A stretch of 5,158 nt of DNA from Alphaproteobacteria bacterium (GCA_021732545.1 JAKFUW010000078.1:1-5158); one strand, 5' to 3'. Counted from the stretch's first letter, positions 1-5,158 are shown. A program made the numbers and translations. Notes: a model not told the origin generated them from the sequence alone.

Positions 1-173
1 TCACCCAAGATAAAATCTGAAACCGGAAAATTCGTTTTTTCATCGATCTTATCAAAAATATCTTTGCGTTTTTCTGGCTCAGGCTGCCGCACCTCCGTTG
101 CCGCCACATGCGATACCATCGGCTGATAATTTTGCGGAGTAAATTGTGCGAATGCAGGGTTATCTTGCATCAT
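1..173 (-). CDS. Hypothetical protein, N-terminal part only (runs off the left edge)
   Basis: I do not recognise this gene. The reading frame stays open for 57 codons from ATG at 173-171 to the window edge. Its translation starts MMQDNPAFAQFTPQNYQPMV. Residues 1-35 are polar and rich in Pro and Gln and look disordered. A charged stretch follows (KRKDIFDKIDEK, about 35-46). There is no signal peptide or membrane segment in the visible part. Its first ATG overlaps the TGA of the 613-codon gene upstream (TGATG, one shared base), and a second ATG follows at once (170-168). No clear Shine-Dalgarno sequence precedes it, so translation probably depends on ribosomes finishing the upstream gene. That overlap and the open frame are the evidence that the gene is real. 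It has no promoter of its own in view and should share the transcript and function of the 613-codon gene. Confidence 0.75.
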   Translation of the reverse strand, partial: MMQDNPAFAQFTPQNYQPMVSHVAATEVRQPEPEKRKDIFDKIDEKTNFPVSDFILG

Positions 174-2014
174 CACACACCCGCCACTTCATGCTGCGTT
201 TGCTGCACCATTTTTCCCTGATGCGCGGCATCGCTTAATGCAATTTTGGTGGGCTTATCGGGATGGGCGGCAGGTGCTTTTTCTTTTTCGCCAATCGCGC
301 CTTTATGAGCAGGCGTCACATGCTTTGCGGCATCCGCGGCTTTGAGTTTTTCTAACGCTGCCGCTGCACGTTTCATATAAGGTTCTTTGGCTTCAATTTC
401 TTTAAGCATCGCCGCCACTGGTGTTTGTTCTTTGGCATAATCGGCCGCAACCGCCTGCACCAAACGGTTGCCAGAACCTCCCGCTGCACGTGCATCCGCC
501 GATGTTGCATTGATCAATTCCAGATATAATTCAAGCGGTATAATTTGCCCCGCTTTTTGCATATCTTTGGTATTAATATACGCATCCAGAAAATTCTCGG
601 CAGGCGTCAAATTATGCGCAGCCATCTGCGTCATAAATCCGCCAATCATTAGCGCATTTTCTTTCACCCCAAGATGGCGTTTCATGAACAAAATATTCAA
701 CCCGCCGCTCACCAGTGCGCCCATTGTTTCGGGTATCAACCGCGCCATCATATTGCCGCGCGCTTCACGCAAAATCGGCGGCAATGAATTGGCACTGAAT
801 AATATCTCCAGCGTACTGGGTTCGCGCCCCGTTAAATCCTTGGCGGCTTCTTGCAACATCCGGATGGAATCACGCGCGCCTGTGGCGGCCTTACCTGCAA
901 AATAGACAGTGCCAAGACCTAAGCCGCCTTTAAGCCCCACATTCCATAATGATGCATTTTTAGCCGCCGTCCCTATCGCTTGCATCGCGCCTTCGCTGCT
1001 GCGCGCGGTGTATAATTGTGAACCCGTTGCGCGCAACTTTCCATGCGCTTCCTCTAACAAGGTGCCTACTTCACCTGCAGCGGTTTTATGGCCATCACCC
1101 AACGCTTTATAGGCCACATTGGCAGCATCATAATGTTTATGTGCTGCACTTAAATCAACCAGATGCGGCGCTTTGCCAACTTCAGTTTGCAGATCATGCA
1201 TAGCAGCTGCCAACGGGCGATAGTGATCAGGAATCATACGCCCATCATATTTTATACCGCGCTCAAATAAACCACCTACTGCTTTACCTGCCTCATCACC
1301 AGCGCCTGCCAATGCACCTGTAGCGAAACCCAAAGTTTTTAGCGTTTTTCCAAAAAATGTCTCGCTTTGACCAGAGAGTTTTTTCAAGATCGTATTGGTA
1401 TCACCCTGTAGCTGATTGAGATTGCTAGTTGCGCCGCGTGCCGCAAATTGCTGCACCAAACCAGTCCCAAAAGCCCCGCTGCCTGCGGCAAAATGTTTAG
1501 GCGCATTCTCAGCTGCCTTCAGATCACCCAGCTGCGCTTTCCATGTTTCAAACGTTTCGCCACCAGCGGTGCGCATCTTGGGGTCGGTCGCATAGGCCGC
1601 CCATGCACGTTTATAATGATTGCCGAACTGCCCTACATCTCCCAATGTGGTGTGTTGCATCGCTTTGAGTGGCGCAACCGTAACCGCACCCAGATAAGTA
1701 TTGAATTGTTTGCCGATATAAGGAATCCGGCCAATCGTATTGCTCAGTATCGCTCCGACAATGGGGAACATAAATTCCCCCATAAACATGTTGTTGCCAA
1801 CGCTATTAGCAGTATCGAGCGCCGTCATCACTGTTCCATCTTGATGGTAGCGCGTACCGATTTGTGTTGCTTTGGCGGGCACTTTTGCACCAGCGCGCAC
1901 AGGCTTAGGTGCCGCTAACATCGAAGGGCTGCCAATGCCAGCAAACTGCGATGCAAGGCTATTGCCTTGCACGCCAGCGGGCACAGATCCTGGGATGTAA
2001 AGAGAGTTTTCCAT
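173..2014 (-). CDS. Large hypothetical protein, 613 aa, Ala/Gly-rich
   Basis: I do not recognise a family or catalytic motif, so no function is assigned. It is a full-length frame with no competing long frame on this strand. Residues 1-60 are Gly/Ala/Pro-rich and low in complexity, without a signal peptide. Moderately hydrophobic patches lie at about 76-116 (including MFPIVGAILSNTIG), 224-248 (Gly/Ala-rich), 355-378 (GLKGGLGLGTVYFAG) and 424-465 (MGALVSGGLNILF and MIGGFMTQMAA). They could be amphipathic or short membrane-inserting helices, but none is a convincing transmembrane segment. The C-terminus from about 530 is Ala/Lys-rich helix followed by a polar tail. The start is the ATG at 2014-2012. 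It has no Shine-Dalgarno sequence, but a TACAAT hexamer lies so close that the transcript may begin at the ATG. A PhoB-like box lies further upstream. The stop overlaps the next gene by one base (TGATG), which implies coupled translation. It follows the 726-codon gene but has its own promoter signals. Real gene: confident. Role: unknown. Confidence 0.9.
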   Translation of the reverse strand: MENSLYIPGSVPAGVQGNSLASQFAGIGSPSMLAAPKPVRAGAKVPAKATQIGTRYHQDGTVMTALDTANSVGNNMFMGEFMFPIVGAILSNTIGRIPYIGKQFNTYLGAVTVAPLKAMQHTTLGDVGQFGNHYKRAWAAYATDPKMRTAGGETFETWKAQLGDLKAAENAPKHFAAGSGAFGTGLVQQFAARGATSNLNQLQGDTNTILKKLSGQSETFFGKTLKTLGFATGALAGAGDEAGKAVGGLFERGIKYDGRMIPDHYRPLAAAMHDLQTEVGKAPHLVDLSAAHKHYDAANVAYKALGDGHKTAAGEVGTLLEEAHGKLRATGSQLYTARSSEGAMQAIGTAAKNASLWNVGLKGGLGLGTVYFAGKAATGARDSIRMLQEAAKDLTGREPSTLEILFSANSLPPILREARGNMMARLIPETMGALVSGGLNILFMKRHLGVKENALMIGGFMTQMAAHNLTPAENFLDAYINTKDMQKAGQIIPLELYLELINATSADARAAGGSGNRLVQAVAADYAKEQTPVAAMLKEIEAKEPYMKRAAAALEKLKAADAAKHVTPAHKGAIGEKEKAPAAHPDKPTKIALSDAAHQGKMVQQTQHEVAGV

Positions 2015-2020
2015 ATTTAT

Positions 2021-2026
2021 ATTGTA
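2021..2026 (-). promoter_or_regulatory. Putative -10 hexamer (TACAAT) of the 613-codon gene
   Basis: On the minus strand TACAAT (5 of 6 to TATAAT) is followed by ATAAAT and then the ATG. The A of the ATG is the seventh base after the hexamer, where transcription normally starts, so a leaderless mRNA is predicted. This would explain the missing Shine-Dalgarno sequence. No good -35 hexamer is visible 16-18 bp upstream, which is consistent with an activator-dependent promoter. Inferred, not proven. Confidence 0.45.
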
Positions 2027-2048
2027 CTGGAAAACGCAAGAAGGATTT

Positions 2049-2066
2049 GTGACGATTTAGTGAAAT
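2049..2066 (-). promoter_or_regulatory. PhoB-like direct-repeat box upstream of the 613-codon gene
   Basis: The minus strand reads ATTTCACTAAATCGTCAC. Half sites TTTCA and CGTCA are 11 bp apart, the geometry of PhoB/OmpR-family operators. It matches the Pho box (CTGTCATAWAWCTGTCAY) only partly, but shares 14 of 16 bases (TTTCACnnAATCGTCA) with the box upstream of the 726-codon gene. It ends 22 bp before the TACAAT hexamer, more than the 10 bp usual for PhoB promoters, so the exact arrangement is uncertain. Confidence 0.45.
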
Positions 2067-2089
2067 TACAACTTATTAACTACGCCGAG

Positions 2090-2232
2090 GCACCGTTAGC
2101 CAAGTCGCTAGGACGAAGCGAAAATGGTGGGTTTTCAAGACCCGTAGCACAGCGTACATTTGGGTACGTGAGCAACGGAAGATTGGAAAGCCGCCATTTG
2201 CAGCAAGTCATAGTAGAATTGGCTAATGGTGC
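2090..2232. repeat. 143-bp imperfect palindrome, probable dispersed palindromic element
   Basis: The two halves are imperfect inverted copies centred near 2161. The outer ends match best: GCACCGTTAGCCAAGTC at 2090-2106 against the reverse complement of 2216-2232, GCACCATTAGCCAATTC. Further matching blocks run inwards (CTAnGAC, AAATGGnGG, TTTnCAA, CCGT) to a core stem CGTAC at 2153-2157 and GTACG at 2164-2168. By hand I count about 49 identical positions of roughly 70 per arm, with a few short gaps. Transcribed, it would fold into one long hairpin just after the stop of the 726-codon gene. No U-run follows in the minus direction, so it is not a standard intrinsic terminator. Its right end lies inside the 726-codon gene and supplies the last two His codons and the TAG. 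There are no transposase genes and no clear target-site duplications. It resembles ERIC-type or Rickettsia-type palindromic elements in form only. Confidence 0.7.
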
Positions 2233-4403
2233 GGTGCGCGCTGCACCAGGTCGGTGAGCTTGCCACCATAATTGAGGTGATGCACCATCAGTTCCGTCAA
2301 AGGAGCATTCACGGTTTTGTCGTGTCCAGCGCCTGGCAGCATTGTATCCAGCGCATGCTCATCGCCACTTGTCGATTTTTCGGCCGCATCTTTGAGCAAT
2401 GAAATCTCATCTTTTTGCAAGCTAAGCTGCTGCAATTTATCGTCGCCCAACTGCACAGCACCCTGCAGCATCGCCGATAAATCTTGTTTAAAAATCTGCT
2501 CACGGCGATCACGCCGATCTTTTATTTCTGGCGCTTTAACCCCCACTGATTCCATTACCTGCGATGGCACTAAACTTACAAAAAAATCTTTTTCATCATC
2601 AGCCATGGCTTTCCATGCCGATTTCAATTGCTCTTTACTAAACGACGCATCGGCGAAATATTCCCGCTCATCCACATATTCCACATGGCGCATATGGGCT
2701 TTGGCTTTTTCCAGCTCGTGCCCCAGCACATCGTCCGACGCAATCGATTTTCCACCTGCGCGCACCACTTTGCGCTCGCCTACCAATTTCACCAGCGCCA
2801 TGCCATCTGCTTCACCATTGGCCAGCGTATCTGCAATTTTTGATGCTGCTTCCTGCAAGCGATCATGCAGCCTAGCTGGTACTTTTCCGCTCACACCATT
2901 GCAATCTTTTTCATGTTGCTGAAAAATCTGCACCACATAATCGGCAAGCGATACTTCTTCGGCGGCACTGCCTTTAGCGCCATCAATCGTCATGCCTTTG
3001 GGCAGCGAAAATTTGGCTTGCTTGGGGTTATCATCCAGCTGGCTTTTCAGATTCATAATCATATCAAATGCTGAAATCGGCTGAATACCTTTAGTCGCAC
3101 TGGAAAATAATGAACCACCCAATAATTGACCGACAATGTTTGAGATTGGAGCAGCCATGTACAAGGCATTAACATATTTATCGCCTGTTATTTTTTTTCC
3201 ATCCGCGCCTATTTCTTCTTTAATTCCGGCTTTCGTATTTAGCTCTTTTTCAGCGCGTGTTAACGCGTCTTCAAACTTCATCTTGCCTTTATAGTCAGCC
3301 TGAATCTGCTCTGCGCGCTCGCTTAACATTTGGTCGCGTTTGCGAACCGCATCCACACCATTAACTGCCAGCACATTCGTCTGATTATCTATTTTTGCTT
3401 TATTTTCCAGCTCTACATTTTTACCCTGTTTTTCAACGCAACCTGCCACGAAAGTAAGTGTGCGGCCCAACGCATGGGCCAGCGCTTTTAATCGATCCGC
3501 ATTGTTGCGCGATCCCATCCGACGGCGCTCATTGTAAACAATCTCATTTTCTTCCTGACGTACGCCTAATAAATCGGCCACGCGATGCCCGCCTTTAATA
3601 TCATCCAGAATCGGTGCCAATTGCGTTGCGAGCTTTTTAGAGCCTTTGGTGTAGGATTTCTCATTCTGAATAAACGCATTAATATCAGGCCAGTGAGTTG
3701 CCCCAAACATCGCGCCATAAGCTGCCGCCTGACCCATGCGGTGTTTGCCTATATGATTCAGATTAAATGCGCTTCCCGCTGCACCACCAACTTTATAGCC
3801 TGCATCAAACAGCCTGCCATTGATAAGCTGAATACCGCTTGAATAAGCAACCGCTGCAATGTTCGCTACGATTGAAGGAACTTCTAATCCTTCCAGTCCG
3901 AATAGAGTCACGTGGCCAGTTTCTTGATTAACCGACATGCCTGGCACGTCCGATATCTTTTTAAGATTCGGATTATCTCTTCCAGAAACAGCATCATCAA
4001 ACATTTTGGCCATCTCATGCGCTCTGCCATTGCGGCCAATCGGCGTATCGCCTGAGGCCAAAATTTTGGCAAGCGAGCCGATGTTTAACCCATCCTGAGA
4101 TAAAGTCTGCGCGTGCCCGAGCATCGCTTTAGTATCATCGCTGGCATTGGCCTGCGCCACTTTCAACAATGCATTGCCATCTAGCATTTTGTTGCCATTT
4201 TGTGTGAGGTCATTGACCAGCGCTTCGGCGGCTTTGGCTTTTTCTTCGATATTTGTGTGGTTCACGCCTCCACCTTTAAGCGCAGCGATGCGCGCAGACG
4301 TATCAACCATCTGCGCGGCAGCCTTGTCGCTATGTGTGCTATCTTTACTCATGCGTTGCGCGCACTGCTCCTGTGACACAGTTTTCCATTCAATGTTCAT
4401 CAT
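2223..4403 (-). CDS. Large hypothetical protein, 726 aa
   Basis: I recognise no family or active-site motif. The N-terminal 170 residues are polar and probably helical, with no signal peptide. Residues 170-195 (VPSIVANIAAVAYSSGIQLI) and 203-236 (Gly/Ala-rich) form a hydrophobic region, and a second one is at about 411-440 (YMAAPISNIVGQLLGGSLF). Between them, 280-405 is strongly charged and helix-prone, with coiled-coil character at about 330-390. The C-terminal 250 residues are charged and soluble-looking, with a basic cluster EIKDRRDRREQIFKQ at 626-640. The frame begins with two ATGs (4403 and 4400). No Shine-Dalgarno sequence precedes them, but TATAAT lies just upstream, with position +1 predicted at the second ATG. 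A third candidate start is ATG codon 18 (4352-4350), 15 nt after an AGGAG, which is longer than ideal spacing. The last codons and the TAG come from the palindromic element. A PhoB-like box lies upstream. GC content drops by eye around 3100-3460. Real gene: confident. Function: unknown. Confidence 0.9.
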   Translation of the reverse strand: MMNIEWKTVSQEQCAQRMSKDSTHSDKAAAQMVDTSARIAALKGGGVNHTNIEEKAKAAEALVNDLTQNGNKMLDGNALLKVAQANASDDTKAMLGHAQTLSQDGLNIGSLAKILASGDTPIGRNGRAHEMAKMFDDAVSGRDNPNLKKISDVPGMSVNQETGHVTLFGLEGLEVPSIVANIAAVAYSSGIQLINGRLFDAGYKVGGAAGSAFNLNHIGKHRMGQAAAYGAMFGATHWPDINAFIQNEKSYTKGSKKLATQLAPILDDIKGGHRVADLLGVRQEENEIVYNERRRMGSRNNADRLKALAHALGRTLTFVAGCVEKQGKNVELENKAKIDNQTNVLAVNGVDAVRKRDQMLSERAEQIQADYKGKMKFEDALTRAEKELNTKAGIKEEIGADGKKITGDKYVNALYMAAPISNIVGQLLGGSLFSSATKGIQPISAFDMIMNLKSQLDDNPKQAKFSLPKGMTIDGAKGSAAEEVSLADYVVQIFQQHEKDCNGVSGKVPARLHDRLQEAASKIADTLANGEADGMALVKLVGERKVVRAGGKSIASDDVLGHELEKAKAHMRHVEYVDEREYFADASFSKEQLKSAWKAMADDEKDFFVSLVPSQVMESVGVKAPEIKDRRDRREQIFKQDLSAMLQGAVQLGDDKLQQLSLQKDEISLLKDAAEKSTSGDEHALDTMLPGAGHDKTVNAPLTELMVHHLNYGGKLTDLVQRAPHH

Positions 4404-4406
4404 ACC

Positions 4407-4412
4407 ATTATA
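4407..4412 (-). promoter_or_regulatory. Putative -10 hexamer (TATAAT) of the 726-codon gene
   Basis: The minus strand reads TATAAT, then GGT, then ATGATG. The seventh base after the hexamer is the A of the second ATG (4400), so a leaderless transcript is predicted, with the same hexamer-to-ATG spacing of 6 nt as in the 613-codon gene. No clear -35 hexamer is seen. The PhoB-like box ends 13 bp upstream. Confidence 0.5.
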
Positions 4413-4425
4413 AAGTTGAGCTTGT

Positions 4426-4443
4426 ATGACGATTGTGTGAAAA
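4426..4443 (-). promoter_or_regulatory. PhoB-like direct-repeat box upstream of the 726-codon gene
   Basis: The minus strand reads TTTTCACACAATCGTCAT. Half sites TTTCA and CGTCA are 11 bp apart. The core TTTCACnnAATCGTCA is shared with the box at 2049-2066, and the half-site geometry is shared with the plus-strand Pho box at 4563-4580. It lies where an activator would contact RNA polymerase at a promoter lacking a -35 element. Confidence 0.5.
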
Positions 4444-4467
4444 TAGCGGTTAGCGGTTAGTCGTTAG
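4444..4467. repeat. Period-7 tandem repeat, TAGCGGT type
   Basis: The plus strand reads TAGCGGT twice, then a variant TAGTCGT, then TAG: just over three units of 7 bp. It abuts the PhoB-like box of the 726-codon gene on its upstream side. Short heptamer repeats of this kind arise by slippage and usually vary in copy number between strains. Confidence 0.6.
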
Positions 4468-4477
4468 GCGTGCCCTC

Positions 4478-4504
4478 TTCATCTCTCCCAATGGGAGAGG
4501 TGAA
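4478..4504. repeat. Strong intergenic hairpin
   Basis: TTCATCTCTCCC (4478-4489) pairs with GGGAGAGGTGAA (4493-4504) over 12 bp, one of them a U-G wobble if transcribed, around a 3-nt loop AAT. It lies between divergent genes and no T-run follows on either strand, so it is unlikely to be a gene-end terminator. It is better read as a small palindromic repeat unit sandwiched between two heptamer arrays. Confidence 0.65.
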
Positions 4505-4511
4505 TCGCGCG

Positions 4512-4551
4512 CCCCTCATCCCTCATCCCTCACCCCTCACCCCTCATCCCC
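4512..4551. repeat. CCCTCAT/CCCTCAC heptamer array, G-quadruplex candidate on the minus strand
   Basis: Five exact-period units of 7 bp (CCCTCAT, CCCTCAT, CCCTCAC, CCCTCAC, CCCTCAT at 4513-4547) are flanked by extra C residues. On the minus strand this gives six runs of three or four G separated by 3-4 nt (TGA or ATGA), which satisfies the usual G-quadruplex rule. The array ends 11 bp before the Pho box, so changes in copy number or folding could affect both divergent promoters. Confidence 0.75.
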
Positions 4552-4562
4552 AAATAGATAAA

Positions 4563-4580
4563 ATGTCATCAAACTGTCAC
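4563..4580 (+). promoter_or_regulatory. Pho box (PhoB operator)
   Basis: ATGTCATCAAACTGTCAC matches the consensus CTGTCATAWAWCTGTCAY at 16 of 18 positions, with two TGTCA half sites 11 bp apart. A 10-bp gap separates it from TGTAGT, the same gap as in E. coli phoA and pstS, where PhoB replaces the -35 contact. It points towards the plus-strand gene starting at 4669. Phosphate-starvation control is inferred from the motif. Another OmpR-family regulator with a similar site is possible. Confidence 0.65.
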
Positions 4581-4590
4581 ACAACCGACA

Positions 4591-4596
4591 TGTAGT
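4591..4596 (+). promoter_or_regulatory. Putative PhoB-dependent -10 hexamer (TGTAGT)
   Basis: TGTAGT matches TATAAT at 4 of 6 positions and lies exactly 10 bp after the Pho box. A start near 4603 is predicted, giving a leader of about 66 nt before the plus-strand ATG. TATGAT at 4602-4607 is an alternative -10, 21 bp from the box. Confidence 0.45.
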
Positions 4597-4623
4597 TTTG
4601 ATATGATACGTTATGAATGGTGG

Positions 4624-4638
4624 GCGGACTCTATCCGC
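4624..4638 (+). other. Small hairpin in the predicted 5' leader
   Basis: GCGGA and TCCGC can pair around a CTCTA loop, giving a 5-bp stem about 17 nt upstream of the Shine-Dalgarno sequence. It is short and leaves the ribosome binding site free, so any regulatory role is doubtful. Confidence 0.3.
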
Positions 4639-4647
4639 TAAACAGGG

Positions 4648-4661
4648 TATAATGTAAGAGG
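4648..4661 (+). promoter_or_regulatory. Consensus -10-like TATAAT and Shine-Dalgarno sequence before the plus-strand gene
   Basis: AAGAGG at 4656-4661 lies 7 nt before the ATG at 4669 and is a good Shine-Dalgarno sequence that fixes that start. A perfect TATAAT at 4648-4653 has no recognisable -35. A transcript begun from it would start near 4660 and lose most of the Shine-Dalgarno sequence, so the Pho-box promoter upstream is the better candidate for a translatable message. Confidence 0.6.
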
Positions 4662-4668
4662 CAAAATT

Positions 4669-5158
4669 ATGGCTGATCCAGTAAAACCAGCAGGCTTAAC
4701 AGGTGCTTGGAACAGCTTTTTGGATAAAATTGATCCTTTCAAAAAAGCTACAGATTATGGTGAAAGAGTTTTGAATGAGTTTACCAGTAAAATTGTAGAC
4801 GCACCTTGGTATAAACAATGGTACGATAAAATCTCAGCATTTTTCGAATGGGCAGCTGAACGAGTAGGCGATATTTTTGATCAATATATTGTCAACGGTC
4901 CGATCGGAAAATTTGTAGGTGCCATAATTGAGGCCTGTACCAACTGGATAGCCGATCAATTAGGAGCCCCGAAACTAGCTGGCATGGAAGCACAAGCAAA
5001 CACAGTTGCCAAGCTAGATACCCAAGCTCTAGAGACTGCAGGCATATTCAATGCTGGTGAATTAAAAGACAAAGCCGCGGCAACCATTAAATCCTATAAT
5101 GATGGAACCACACGCTTACGTTTTGCATTTCCTGGTAGTGACTTTGCGAAAACATCTG
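4669..5158 (+). CDS. Hypothetical protein, N-terminal part only (runs off the right edge)
   Basis: I do not recognise this product. The frame is open for 163 codons from ATG 4669 to the window edge, preceded by a good Shine-Dalgarno sequence (AAGAGG, 7-nt spacing). The protein starts MADPVKPAGLTGAWNSFLDK, with no signal peptide. Residues 13-100 are rich in Trp, Phe and Tyr in an amphipathic helical pattern (PWYKQWYDKISAFFEWAAER at 46-65). A moderately hydrophobic stretch at 75-98 (GPIGKFVGAIIEAC) might associate with membranes but is too short and polar to call transmembrane. From 105 onwards it is polar and Ala-rich. By eye it is about 42% GC with many AT-ending codons, lower than much of the minus-strand genes. 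It is divergent from the 726-codon gene and faces a Pho box and a PhoB-type promoter, so induction under phosphate limitation is the working hypothesis. Confidence 0.85.
   Translation, partial: MADPVKPAGLTGAWNSFLDKIDPFKKATDYGERVLNEFTSKIVDAPWYKQWYDKISAFFEWAAERVGDIFDQYIVNGPIGKFVGAIIEACTNWIADQLGAPKLAGMEAQANTVAKLDTQALETAGIFNAGELKDKAAATIKSYNDGTTRLRFAFPGSDFAKTS

Noticed and set aside
468..905. Plus-strand open frame of 145 codons
   Set aside because: It lies wholly opposite the 613-codon gene, has no ribosome binding site, and its product is rich in Cys, Ile, Arg and Ser as expected of antisense translation.
1448..1918. Plus-strand open frame of 156 codons
   Set aside because: Antisense to the 613-codon gene, with His/Arg/Cys-rich unlikely composition and no start signals.
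2090..2232. Intrinsic terminator for the 726-codon gene
   Set aside because: The stem is long and imperfect and is not followed by a U-run in the direction of transcription.
1967..2257. Plus-strand open frame of 96 codons across the palindrome
   Set aside because: Its middle is simply the palindromic element read through, and both ends overlap the large minus-strand genes. No ribosome binding site precedes it. Palindromic elements in some genomes do carry open frames, so it is of interest only if the element proves to be repeated.
2317..2922. Plus-strand open frame of 201 codons
   Set aside because: Ser/Cys-rich antisense shadow of the 726-codon gene, with no promoter or Shine-Dalgarno sequence.
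4444..4551. CRISPR-like array
   Set aside because: The repeat units are 7 bp and contiguous, with no spacers, so this is a simple tandem repeat.
4613..4657. 14-codon upstream open frame (MNGGRTLSAKQGIM) in the leader of the plus-strand gene
   Set aside because: It would start about 10 nt from the predicted transcript start with no Shine-Dalgarno sequence. Its stop overlaps the ribosome binding site of the main gene, which is suggestive, but its length and composition give no independent support.

Overview
The window holds two long minus-strand genes of unknown function (726 and 613 codons), the first 57 codons of a third minus-strand gene that runs off the left edge, and on the right the first 163 codons of a divergent plus-strand gene. 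I recognise none of the four products. All lack a classical signal peptide. The two complete proteins are rich in Ala, Gly and Lys, with helical charged stretches and a few moderately hydrophobic Gly/Ala-rich patches. The sequence looks like a bacterial chromosome of middling GC content: dense coding, a PhoB-type operator, and -10 boxes set directly at start codons. A proteobacterium, possibly an alphaproteobacterium, is my best guess, but no gene here fixes the taxonomy.

Layout from right to left along minus-strand transcription: a 265-bp divergent control region (4404-4668) feeds the 726-codon gene leftwards and the partial plus-strand gene rightwards. The 726-codon gene (4403-2223) ends inside a large imperfect palindrome (2090-2232). 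A second promoter region (about 2015-2066) then starts the 613-codon gene (2014-173), whose stop codon overlaps the start of the next gene (173 to beyond 1), so those two are probably translated in a coupled way.

The most informative signal is regulatory. Each of the three visible promoter regions carries an 18-bp box made of two TnTCA-like half sites 11 bp apart (4563-4580 on plus, 4426-4443 and 2049-2066 on minus). The plus-strand copy matches the Pho box at 16 of 18 positions and sits exactly 10 bp from a weak -10 hexamer, as in E. coli phoA and pstS. The two minus-strand copies are nearly identical to each other over a 16-bp core. This suggests that all these orphan genes answer to one OmpR/PhoB-family response regulator, possibly the phosphate-starvation regulator.

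The divergent region also holds two period-7 tandem repeats (TAGCGGT type and CCCTCAT type) on either side of a strong hairpin. The second array is a G-quadruplex candidate on the minus strand. The 208-bp gap between the two large genes is mostly filled by the 143-bp palindrome, which looks like a dispersed palindromic element and supplies the stop codon of the upstream gene.
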